A stretch of 64,000 nucleotides of DNA, from contig NZ_JAUOTN010000005.1 in the NCBI RefSeq assembly GCF_030546575.1, positions 1 through 64,000 on the forward strand, given 5' to 3'. Positions 18,188 to 25,485 of the stretch are shown here, in pieces. The translations under genes were made by a program, and so were the position numbers. The notes beneath the pieces were generated by a model. That model saw only the letters and a list, made by a program, of their open reading frames with translations. It ran no database searches and was not told the DNA's origin. Each line of letters begins with the position of its first letter. The first letter of the stretch is position 1. Origin of the DNA: Pontibacter coccineus. GTDB taxonomy: Bacteria; Bacteroidota; Bacteroidia; Cytophagales; Hymenobacteraceae.

Positions 18188-20521
18188 TTATACCTTTGCT
18201 TTTTTCATAAACTTACCGTCCCAGTCTTTATTTCGATAGCCATACCCATACCCGTAACCATAACCATTTTGCTTTTTGGCATCATTGAGTACAATCATAG
18301 GGAACTTAAGCTTTCTGCTTCGGTAAATGTCATCGATGATTTCAATTTGCTCTTTAGCGGTGTAATTATATCTGACAATGTAAATGCTGGAATCAATATA
18401 AGGGGATAAAGCCAATGCGTCTGATACCTGTCCAATAGGAGAAGTGTCAATAATGACATAATCGAAGACAGCCTTTAAATCTTCTATGAGCTTATCCACT
18501 CGTGGGTGTAGCATTAGTTCTGATGGGTTGGGCGGTATCGGTCCAGATCCAACAAGAAACAGATCAGGTATCTGTGGCAATTGAACTACAATCTCATCGA
18601 TCGAAGGAGTTTCTGAAATGAGGTAATTGGTAATTCCTTTTTCATGTTTAATGCCCATGTACTGCATTAACTTGGGCTTACGAAGGTCAAAATCCAAAAC
18701 AATGACCCGCTTGCCTGTTAGCACTAAACTGGCAGCTAAATTCAAACTAAAGAAAGTCTTACCTTCACCGCTCATACTTGAAGTTATGAGGATCACCCTG
18801 TTTTCACCTCCTACTGTAGCAAATTGAAGATTAGCTCGGATTAGTCGGAATGATTCAGCCACTGATGTTCTGTTCATGTCTGTCACTACCAGCGACTCCT
18901 TGTTTGAATTGTGAGCTAGCTCGCCTAGTATCGGTGTTTCTGTAACATTTTCTACATCCTTTTTGTGTTGAATACTATGGTTTAACTGGTCTTTCAAGAA
19001 AATGAAAGCTACAGGTAGGACAAAGCCTAAGATAATTGCCACAAGGTAAACGAGTTTTTTAACAGGTTTTATCGGATCAAGACTAACCATCGCTTCGTCG
19101 ATGATTTTAATGTTACTAACATCCGCTGCTAATGAAAGCGCGGATTCTTCACGCTTTTGGAGGAGGTATAAGTATAGTCCTTCCTTCGTACCCTGCTGTC
19201 TATTAATCTCTAAAAGGTCACGCTCTATAGAAGGGACCAGCTGCTTTTTAGTTTGAAATTGCGCGTAGCTTTTCTGTAGATTATTCCTTGTAATAATAAG
19301 TCCCTGCTTTATGTTTCTGATGTTCTCCAGAATGTTTACCTCAAGATTCGAGAGCTGATCACTCAGGTTAGCAACAAGTGGGTTGTTGGGTTGCATTGTG
19401 CGCAGTAAGCCTTGACGCTCAAGCTGCAACTCATTGAACCTGTTGATGAGGTCTTGCAGTGTAGGATCTTTGATGTTCAGGGTACTTGGGACAAGTATAG
19501 ATTTATTCTCACTTTTAGTAAGATAATCCTCAATAGTTTGAAGTACATCAATTTGAACCTCCCACTCTGATATTTGCCGGTTATAGTCTGCTGCTTTTTC
19601 TACATACATCCGAGCATCTGAATCGATGTTTGTGACTTCATTGTTGCGTTTGTAACGCTCTACATTTTCTTCGACATCTGTAAGTTCACCTGATAAAAAA
19701 TTTATGCGCTCATCCAAGAAGTTTAGTGAGTTCACAGCAGAGGCATTCTTGTCGTTTGCCTTTTCCTTGTTATAGAGAGCGATCAGGTGATACACAATGT
19801 CTATACCCTTCTCCGGTACAGGATCTGCAAGATTGATTGCTATAACTTTTGTTTCCTTACTAATAGGGTATATACTGAGTGCACTGCTATAATAATTTGC
19901 TACTCTGCGGTAATCTTTAAATTTAACTAAAACCTCATTATACCCATTGTCTGCGAAGCCGGGGGTAGCTGTGATTGTAAAAGTCGCGTAAGGCATAACA
20001 ATCTTCTGCCCGAACTCGTGGGACGTTTCAGTCTCTTCATCATTTAATATGAAAGTGTTTTTATCCTTTATTTGAACCCGCAAGGTCTTTGCAAAAGACT
20101 GTGGCTTTAAGTCACTTACAACTACTTTTATTGGTAGAGATGAGCCATATATTTCCTCAGTCTTGATGTTGCCTTCTACATAGTAGTTAACGTACAAAGA
20201 CAGATCCTTTACCACGCGTTGCAGCAAGGTTATTGACTTTAGCAGTTCTATTTCATCATTAATACTCTGGTTTGTCTGAAATATACCTAGCTCATTAAAA
20301 AAGGAATTTTCATAAACGGAAGCCCCTTTATTATTGTCCTGAATCAAAAGTGTGCTTGAGATCAGGTATTGTGGGGTTGAATAGCGCATGTATGTATAGG
20401 CTCCAGCTAAGGATAACAGAATAGTCGCTACAAACAAATACCAATACCGCTGGTATTTGTTTAATGCCCCCCTTAAGTCGAAGCTTTCTGACTCTGTTAG
20501 AAAAATATCTTTCTTGCTCAT
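18188..20521 (-). CDS. wzc: Polysaccharide co-polymerase / tyrosine autokinase (Wzc-like)
   Basis: A 777-residue inner-membrane protein. An N-terminal Wzz domain has a first transmembrane segment (about 27-46); a long coiled-coil periplasmic region follows (about 260-460) and a second transmembrane segment at about 490-510. The cytoplasmic BY-kinase domain carries Walker A SSMSGEGKTFF (about 578-588), Walker A' VIVLDFDLRKPK and a later DYVIIDTSP Walker B. The C-terminus has the expected tyrosine cluster, here a regular GYGYGYGYGY run, which is the autophosphorylation target in this family. It controls chain length and export with the Wza partner encoded just upstream, 13 nt away. Confidence 0.93.
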   Translation of the reverse strand: MSKKDIFLTESESFDLRGALNKYQRYWYLFVATILLSLAGAYTYMRYSTPQYLISSTLLIQDNNKGASVYENSFFNELGIFQTNQSINDEIELLKSITLLQRVVKDLSLYVNYYVEGNIKTEEIYGSSLPIKVVVSDLKPQSFAKTLRVQIKDKNTFILNDEETETSHEFGQKIVMPYATFTITATPGFADNGYNEVLVKFKDYRRVANYYSSALSIYPISKETKVIAINLADPVPEKGIDIVYHLIALYNKEKANDKNASAVNSLNFLDERINFLSGELTDVEENVERYKRNNEVTNIDSDARMYVEKAADYNRQISEWEVQIDVLQTIEDYLTKSENKSILVPSTLNIKDPTLQDLINRFNELQLERQGLLRTMQPNNPLVANLSDQLSNLEVNILENIRNIKQGLIITRNNLQKSYAQFQTKKQLVPSIERDLLEINRQQGTKEGLYLYLLQKREESALSLAADVSNIKIIDEAMVSLDPIKPVKKLVYLVAIILGFVLPVAFIFLKDQLNHSIQHKKDVENVTETPILGELAHNSNKESLVVTDMNRTSVAESFRLIRANLQFATVGGENRVILITSSMSGEGKTFFSLNLAASLVLTGKRVIVLDFDLRKPKLMQYMGIKHEKGITNYLISETPSIDEIVVQLPQIPDLFLVGSGPIPPNPSELMLHPRVDKLIEDLKAVFDYVIIDTSPIGQVSDALALSPYIDSSIYIVRYNYTAKEQIEIIDDIYRSRKLKFPMIVLNDAKKQNGYGYGYGYGYRNKDWDGKFMKKAKV

Positions 20522-20534
20522 AAAAGAGAATTGC

Positions 20535-21314
20535 TTAAAGTAGTCTCCAGAGAATTATTGATAGCGTGGACATTGCTGCTAGTGACAGTGAAATGAAGCG
20601 CGTGTCGAAGGTAGATTGTGTCACCTTTGATTTATTAGGCTCTACATACACCACATCATTTTGCTGTAAGTAAAAGTAGGGTGAGCTAAATGTGCCTCTA
20701 CTGTTTAGATCAAGCCTTGCCATCTTTCTAATACCATTTTCTTCTCTGATTATGAGGACATTATCCCTTCTTCCATATGGGGTCATATCGCCGGCCATAC
20801 CTAATGCTTCTAATACATTTAACCTTTCTGAAGGGATAACAAAAGTAGATGGACGGCTAACCTCACCGACAACAGTAACTCTGAAGTTAATGAATCGGAT
20901 GCTGGCAGTTGGTTGCTTTACATAGTCCTGTAGCTTAGTTACGATTAGTTCTGTGGCCTCCTGCTTAGTTAACCCTCCCAGCTTGATTTTACCAAGTACC
21001 GGGAAATCTATGTAGCCTGCTTGATCTACTAAGTAGCCTAACTCTCCACCCGGCTTGTTGCTCGGAATTCCTGTAGTGCTTGGGTTGCTTACCTGGGCAA
21101 TAGTCCCCCTGCTGAAAAGTGCTCCGGCATCAGCGCTCAGACTACTAATCGTTACACTTAAAAGGTCATCTGTCTGGATTTTAGGCTCTGGAAGGTTAAC
21201 GATTTTCTCTTCATATTCAGGTATTTGCTTTAAATCACTGAAGTATGCTAGGTTCCTATTGCTGCATGAAAATAGAGTAAAGAGAATCAAGTAGTAGGAA
21301 AATTTTATTCTCAT
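20535..21314 (-). CDS. wza: Polysaccharide export outer-membrane lipoprotein (Wza-like)
   Basis: A 259-residue lipoprotein: signal peptide with lipobox ending at Cys17 (LFTLFSCSN). The poly-export domain follows (about 45-150; LLSVTISSLSAD, GYLVDQAGYIDFPVLG, and TKQEATELIVTKLQDYV), then a SLBB-type segment (FRVTVVGEVSRPSTF, LNVLEALGMAGDM), and a C-terminal hydrophobic helix (about 240-257) that resembles the membrane helix of Wza. It is the first gene of the minus-strand operon and forms the outer-membrane exit for the polymer with Wzc. Confidence 0.93.
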   Translation of the reverse strand: MRIKFSYYLILFTLFSCSNRNLAYFSDLKQIPEYEEKIVNLPEPKIQTDDLLSVTISSLSADAGALFSRGTIAQVSNPSTTGIPSNKPGGELGYLVDQAGYIDFPVLGKIKLGGLTKQEATELIVTKLQDYVKQPTASIRFINFRVTVVGEVSRPSTFVIPSERLNVLEALGMAGDMTPYGRRDNVLIIREENGIRKMARLDLNSRGTFSSPYFYLQQNDVVYVEPNKSKVTQSTFDTRFISLSLAAMSTLSIILWRLL

Positions 21315-21322
21315 AATTTTAG

Positions 21323-21373
21323 CAAAACTATTAGGGTGAGAATTGACTCAAGGTATAGGTATATGATATACCT
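21323..21373 (-). promoter_or_regulatory. Candidate promoter and 17-bp palindromic operator of the exopolysaccharide operon
   Basis: On the minus strand TAGTTTTG (21323-21330) fits the Bacteroidota -7 consensus TAnnTTTG, with TTG (21349-21351) 18 bp upstream. Directly upstream is a perfect palindrome, AGGTATAT-G-ATATACCT (21357-21373), preceded by another AGGTATA half-site at 21351. The predicted start site falls only a few bases before the ATG, so the mRNA would be nearly leaderless, or the promoter call is wrong. The palindrome itself is certain; its role as operator is inferred. Confidence 0.4.
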
Positions 21374-21852
21374 ACCCATTCGTTTATTGTAGCTTGCATC
21401 TATTTACGTAATATTTGTAAAAAGTATATACTATATGTCAAAAAAAACTTAGAAATATTACAAAGATGTTTAAAGCTAACTTTGCTTAGGTGTGTTATTG
21501 CTTTAGATTGGTAGTATAGTATAACTATTATAATGATGTTAGGCTACTTGCCAGTGATATTATGGGTGTCAAATGTTATGCCTTTTGGACTTGTTACCTT
21601 TTAAGATTTTGGTTTTCACACAGAGATAGGTATACGATTGTTGTTAGCAGTTTTAACGTGTGTCAATAGTTGAGCCTTATAGCTTAGTGTTTGGATTTAA
21701 TATGGCTCTTTACATTTGATAGTCAAATAGCTTTTACGGGAACATGTAGTTAAGTCCGTCCATTTATTGTTTAGTGACTTAGGTTTGAATCTGGTAAAGC
21801 TTACTTTGGCGTTAGCATGTAGAATAAGAAAACACACCGGGTTGCACGCTAC
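21374..21852. other. AT-rich stretch up to the island junction
   Basis: No convincing gene. The open frame that enters the following truncated gene has no family similarity before about 21853. Composition changes from AT-rich to GC-rich near 21840-21853, which I take as the island edge. Confidence 0.5.
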
Positions 21853-22708
21853 TTCGTTGAAGTACATCGGGGCAGCTTTGCTGTTCATGGTGGTATCTTC
21901 CATTGGTCCCTGGGCTATGGGGCCAATTATGGCGAAAGGCACGGTTGGCGGGGAACTCTACTATTCGGCCATTTATTTTTACCTGCACTTCCAGTACAAC
22001 GGTTGGTTTACCTTTGCCGTGCTCGGCTTGCTGTTCTGGTTTCTGGAGCGTAACCAAATCGACTTCAACCGCCACTGGGCCATGCGGGCTTTCTGGCTAT
22101 TGGCTTTGGCCTGTCTGCTCGCCTATGCGCTCTCGGTGCTCTGGACCAAACCGGCGGACTGGGTATACGCCATAGGGTATGTGTCGGTGGCTATGCAACT
22201 GGCGGGGCTGCTATACCTGGCAAAAGTAGTGCGGCAGGTATGGGCAGAAACCGTACTCTTGCTGAAGCCCTGGGTGCGGGCGCTGGTAGGTATGGCGCTG
22301 TTCTTTTTTGTGCTGAAGCTGGCCTTGCAAACCGCTTCCGCTTTCCCGTACGTGGCCGACCTGGCCTACAAACTCCGCTACTTCATCATCGGTTACCTGC
22401 ACCTGTCGCTGCTCGGTTTTGTGTCGCTCTTCATGCTGGGCTTCCTGTTGCAGCAGGGGCTCTACCGACTCGGCAGGTATGGCGGTGTCGGACTGGCGCT
22501 TTTTCTGGCTGGCTTCTTCGCGACGGAATTAATGCTGTTCGGGCAGGGTACCTTGCTCTGGCTCGGGCTAACGGCTTTGCCGAGTTTCAACTGGCTGATG
22601 TTCTGGGCGAGTGTACCTATGCCGCTGGGGTTGGGGTTATTTTTTCTGGGGCAGCGGGGGCTGAAGGTGAGTAGGGTGAGGGGGGGTGTTATGATCTGTA
22701 TGATTTGA
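21853..22708 (+). pseudogene. 5'-truncated multi-spanning membrane protein (heme-copper-oxidase-I-like family)
   Basis: The open frame begins at an ATG at 21767, but similarity to the family starts only at SLKYIGAALLFMVVSS (about 21853). The following segment (GPWAMGPIMAKG, YFYLHFQYNGWFTFAVLGLLF) belongs to a Bacteroidota membrane-protein family that I know as roughly 400 residues long, usually starting with an N-terminal HAHSHFAFGGW-like segment. Here about 150 N-terminal residues, including that histidine-rich segment, are missing, and the first 29 codons are AT-rich unrelated sequence. Six or more transmembrane helices remain. The body is GC-rich and contains the backbone motif GCTATACC. 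The last dozen residues (SRVRGGVMICMI) may also be read-through past a second junction. Members often accompany nitrosative-stress genes like those at 28-34 kb; that linkage is from memory. Probably non-functional. Confidence 0.65.
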
Positions 22709-23204
22709 GTATTTCTGAAATTCTTCTTATCAAGTCAGCACAGTTCAAAATAAAATTATCATCCACTTCGACCAGTGTATAGACTTCAGAAATATCCCCT
22801 TCATTAAAGAAATCTTCACCTGGTAACTTTAATCTAAAGGGTAAAGGTTTGGGATTATCTACAAGATTATTGTAGCTAGAACCCTTGCCATGCTTCAAAA
22901 CATTTATTGCTAGATAGAAATCATTGAAGCGGTCAGCTAAATCAGTTTCGCCCATTTCAACAAGAGCCTTCTTTGCTTCTTTAAATCCATTTTCACAGTC
23001 TAGAAAGTTCTGTAATTCTGCTTCAAATATTGAAAACATTCCAGTTGCAAAAATCACTTTCTGCAGTTGTATCATTTGAACTCCTTTGACCAGTGGGGTA
23101 TGTGAGCTTGTTTGAAGTTCTTGTAAGATTTTATAGAAAGTATCGTTTAGTGCTTTGAGTGTAAATTCTGTTCCAGTCTCAATAAGTTCTTCAAAGTTGT
23201 GCAT
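22689..23204 (-). CDS. Hypothetical alpha-helical protein with NVLKHGKG motif
   Basis: A 171-residue soluble protein that I do not recognise. It is predicted mostly helical, with a conserved-looking NVLKHGKGSSYNNL segment (residues 101-114) in the middle, reminiscent of the basic-plus-His motif of HEPN-type helical domains, though the canonical R-x4-H spacing is not evident. The C-terminal third has a short strand pair and a closing helix. AT-rich, in an accessory stretch, overlapping the truncated membrane gene tail-to-tail by 20 nt. No SD-like site stands out. Function unknown. Confidence 0.6.
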   Translation of the reverse strand: MHNFEELIETGTEFTLKALNDTFYKILQELQTSSHTPLVKGVQMIQLQKVIFATGMFSIFEAELQNFLDCENGFKEAKKALVEMGETDLADRFNDFYLAINVLKHGKGSSYNNLVDNPKPLPFRLKLPGEDFFNEGDISEVYTLVEVDDNFILNCADLIRRISEILKSYRS

Positions 23205-23364
23205 ATTATGATTCTAATTACCTCTAACGAACTAATGTAACTGATGTAGATGACCATGATACAGTTTCCTATCTAGCGGCTGAAAAAAAAGGGTAGAAAG
23301 AAAATGAATAATCTACAGGCCATGCCTATAGTATATAGTATTAGCTATATAATATTGAAGAAGT

Positions 23365-23984
23365 CTACTTGAATACTTTTGATAATAGTTTATTTTGAGC
23401 CACATCATAAACGTCTCTATCATATCCAAGAGCATCATAAAATACACCCCATAATTTCTTATACTCATTTAGGTCAAAGTCATCTCCTTCTCCATAATCA
23501 ACGTAATCTTGTTGTTCACTATCAAATCTTATTGGAACGTAAATAGTATGAGGTGTAATACCTGACTTTACAATATTATTATAGTAATTAAAGGCATTGT
23601 TGTCCCTAGTCTACTAGATAAAAGCTTTTTTAATCCATAGACTACAATTTCTGTATCCTGAAATTTTAGTCTTAAGCTAGTGTAATCAAAGTATTCATGT
23701 TGCTTTTCTAATTTTTCAAAAGCCTGTACAAGCGGCCTTAAAAAAAAGCTCCTACTACCTGCCTTAACTAAGTCCCAAGCTGCTCCACCAAGCACAATCA
23801 TTACATAGTCTTTTAATTCAACATTTACAATGATTTCAACCATAGAATCCCAAATTCCCATCGCTGCTGTACCAGGTTTGGATTGTACATTAATTATGTA
23901 TTCTTCTTTTAGGTCTTTTTCTAAATCATCGAAAATGTCTCCGCCTTGCACTTTGTATGATAATGATATAGATATTTCGTTCAT
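23365..23984 (-). pseudogene. Frameshifted hypothetical gene downstream of the nuclease-like gene
   Basis: The first frame (ATG at 23984) gives MNEISISLSYKVQGG and continues with a beta-rich region, a hydrophobic helix near KDYVMIVLGGAAWDLVKAG and then IVVYGLKKLLSSRLG before ending early at 23568. From the G-run at 23604-23606 the next frame continues smoothly as DNNAFNYYNNIVKSG, VPIRFDSEQQDYVDYGEG and KLWGVFYDALGYD, ending with a stop at 23365-23367. Restoring one G would give a single protein of about 206 residues. It starts 48 nt after the stop of the 241-residue gene and is probably co-transcribed. Either a real loss-of-function mutation or a sequencing error in the short G-run. Its layout (strands around one hydrophobic helix) faintly recalls effector-associated proteins; this is speculative. 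Confidence 0.6.
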
Positions 23985-24032
23985 GGGTTTTTATAGTTGC
24001 TTAGCGGCTTATGCACCTTTATGCGAAATTTT

Positions 24033-24758
24033 TTATAATTCAGTTAATTTTACTATTTCAATTTGTGATTCAAAACTTGGCTTAATAAATAAAAAGATTC
24101 TTTCCCTCTTAGATGGTGCTAAGTATAACCTTTGCTGCAGGTATTTTTTTGCCAATATCTTAACTCTTTCACTAGCATTGTTAGTTATCAAAAAAACCCC
24201 ATTCTGAAAGTTGTATTTTTCAACGTAGACATTCAGTTTGAATAAATCTGAAAACATTTCGTTTTCTTCGATATTGGGGGCAGTCTTAATTTCAACTATC
24301 AATTTTTGGAAAGCCTCTTCAAAGTTGTCTTGTTGCTTGTGTATAAAAAAATCAGGTATGGTAGTAATTGTGTCAAATGCTTTATTGCTGTCTTGCCTAT
24401 ACAGTTTTTCAAAAGAGGCTGTAATTGATGGATCAGGGTTACTTGAATAGATGTACCTTTTGATAACTTCAAGGTCTGTTCTTACTTCTTTATAATCTCC
24501 TGTAACTCCGTATCGAATAAGTTGGTCATATTCTGATTTTAATTGTGCTGCAAAACGTCTTTCATAATGCTTTTGCTCTACTAAATCAATATGCAATTTG
24601 TTGTCAACTACATTAACAGAAGGCATAGCATAGTAGAATTCTTCTATAGCATTTATTGCTACTTGTAAGTCGTTTAATATATCATTCATATTAAGGAGCG
24701 AGATTTTAAAATTTTCAATAATTTCTGTTTGAGAGCCACCACAATGCTTACCCATCAT
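24033..24758 (-). CDS. PD-(D/E)xK nuclease-like hypothetical protein
   Basis: A 241-residue protein. The N-terminal half is helical (about 10-120). The C-terminal half shows the PD-(D/E)xK pattern: Pro135-Asp136 (TIPDFFIH), then Glu156-x-Lys158 in KLIVEIKTA, followed by a helix with DLFKLNVYVEKY and a strand GVFLITNN, an order common to restriction-type and repair-type nuclease folds. No methylase, helicase or recognition domain is adjacent, but a frameshifted partner gene follows 48 nt downstream. In an AT-rich accessory stretch, defence or mobile-element function is a reasonable guess. Assignment rests on motif reading only. Confidence 0.6.
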   Translation of the reverse strand: MMGKHCGGSQTEIIENFKISLLNMNDILNDLQVAINAIEEFYYAMPSVNVVDNKLHIDLVEQKHYERRFAAQLKSEYDQLIRYGVTGDYKEVRTDLEVIKRYIYSSNPDPSITASFEKLYRQDSNKAFDTITTIPDFFIHKQQDNFEEAFQKLIVEIKTAPNIEENEMFSDLFKLNVYVEKYNFQNGVFLITNNASERVKILAKKYLQQRLYLAPSKRERIFLFIKPSFESQIEIVKLTEL

Positions 24759-24884
24759 AAATCCAAGGATAATATTGTCTTAATCAGCGTCTACTCCTTA
24801 GTCTTCCTGCTAAAAAAATAGCTGTATTAAATGAAGCTAATATAGCTGTTTTTCTATAATTCCTAATCCCACCACCCCAAACAA

Positions 24885-24922
24885 AAAAACAGGAGCGCCT
24901 ATCCCCAGACGCTCCTGTTTTT
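24885..24922 (-). terminator. Intrinsic terminator of the Cys-rich lipoprotein gene
   Basis: 13-bp perfect arms (24885-24897 and 24910-24922, core ACAGGAGCG) with a 12-nt loop. On the minus strand the stem is followed by a run of seven T, 45 nt after the lipoprotein stop codon. Confidence 0.85.
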
Positions 24923-24967
24923 CTTAATGCCTTATAGAACCAATATCTCGCTATACAGTCATGTGCT

Positions 24968-25312
24968 TCATTCTTTAATTCCGACTACTCCGATATACTT
25001 CGCGTTTTTATAAAAATCTTTACACACATTGTCTTCTCCGCTCTCACAGAGTTTGTTGCCGTCACAATCTGTAGGGTATACTACCATATCAGCGCAATGA
25101 TTACCTAATACATAGTATTGCTTGTTTTTGTATTCATACAAGCTCACAAATGTCTTGCACCCAATTTCTTGTCCTGAGTAGCTGACCATCTCGTGCTTTG
25201 AAAGGTAATCATCCTTGCAATCATTAATGCAGGACACCTCTTCTTTGTCACACGCACTGAAGAGGAACACGAAAATGATCAGTATAAAAGAAGTGATTGC
25301 TTGTTGTCTCAT
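24968..25312 (-). CDS. Small cysteine-rich lipoprotein
   Basis: A 114-residue protein with a lipoprotein signal (ITSFILIIFVFLFSACDKEE, Cys21 as lipidation site). The short mature domain contains eight further cysteines, including CINDC, HCADM, DCDGNKLCESGED and NVCKDF, suggesting disulfide bonds in the periplasm or outer membrane. It belongs to a class of small Bacteroidota lipoproteins of unknown role (possibly DUF6970-like; not certain). It stands alone between two terminators with nearly identical stems. Confidence 0.75.
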   Translation of the reverse strand: MRQQAITSFILIIFVFLFSACDKEEVSCINDCKDDYLSKHEMVSYSGQEIGCKTFVSLYEYKNKQYYVLGNHCADMVVYPTDCDGNKLCESGEDNVCKDFYKNAKYIGVVGIKE

Positions 25313-25433
25313 AGCTTATTGCCTAAATCTTTTGACCCTATGACCCTTGTGCAACTCAAGTGGTTGCATCAATGCTATATAATTTTCATAATATAATATT
25401 GATTATCAGATTAACAGCTTCCTCCATTAAATA

Positions 25434-25467
25434 AAACAGGAGCGCTAAGGTATAGGCGCTCCTGTTT
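25434..25467 (-). terminator. Intrinsic terminator of the ribonucleotide reductase gene
   Basis: 12-bp perfect arms AAACAGGAGCGC (25434-25445) and GCGCTCCTGTTT (25456-25467), followed on the minus strand by TTTTATTTAA. The 10-nt loop carries AGGTATAG, part of the dispersed backbone motif. The stem is almost the same as the terminator at 24885-24922. Confidence 0.85.
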
Positions 25468-25485
25468 CATTTCCACTTAATACAT

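Noticed and set aside
18241..18280. Tandem repeat encoding GYGYGYGYGY as a phase-variable repeat
   Set aside because: The tyrosine cluster is expected at the C-terminus of BY-kinases, and the repeat unit is 6 bp, so slippage would not shift the frame.
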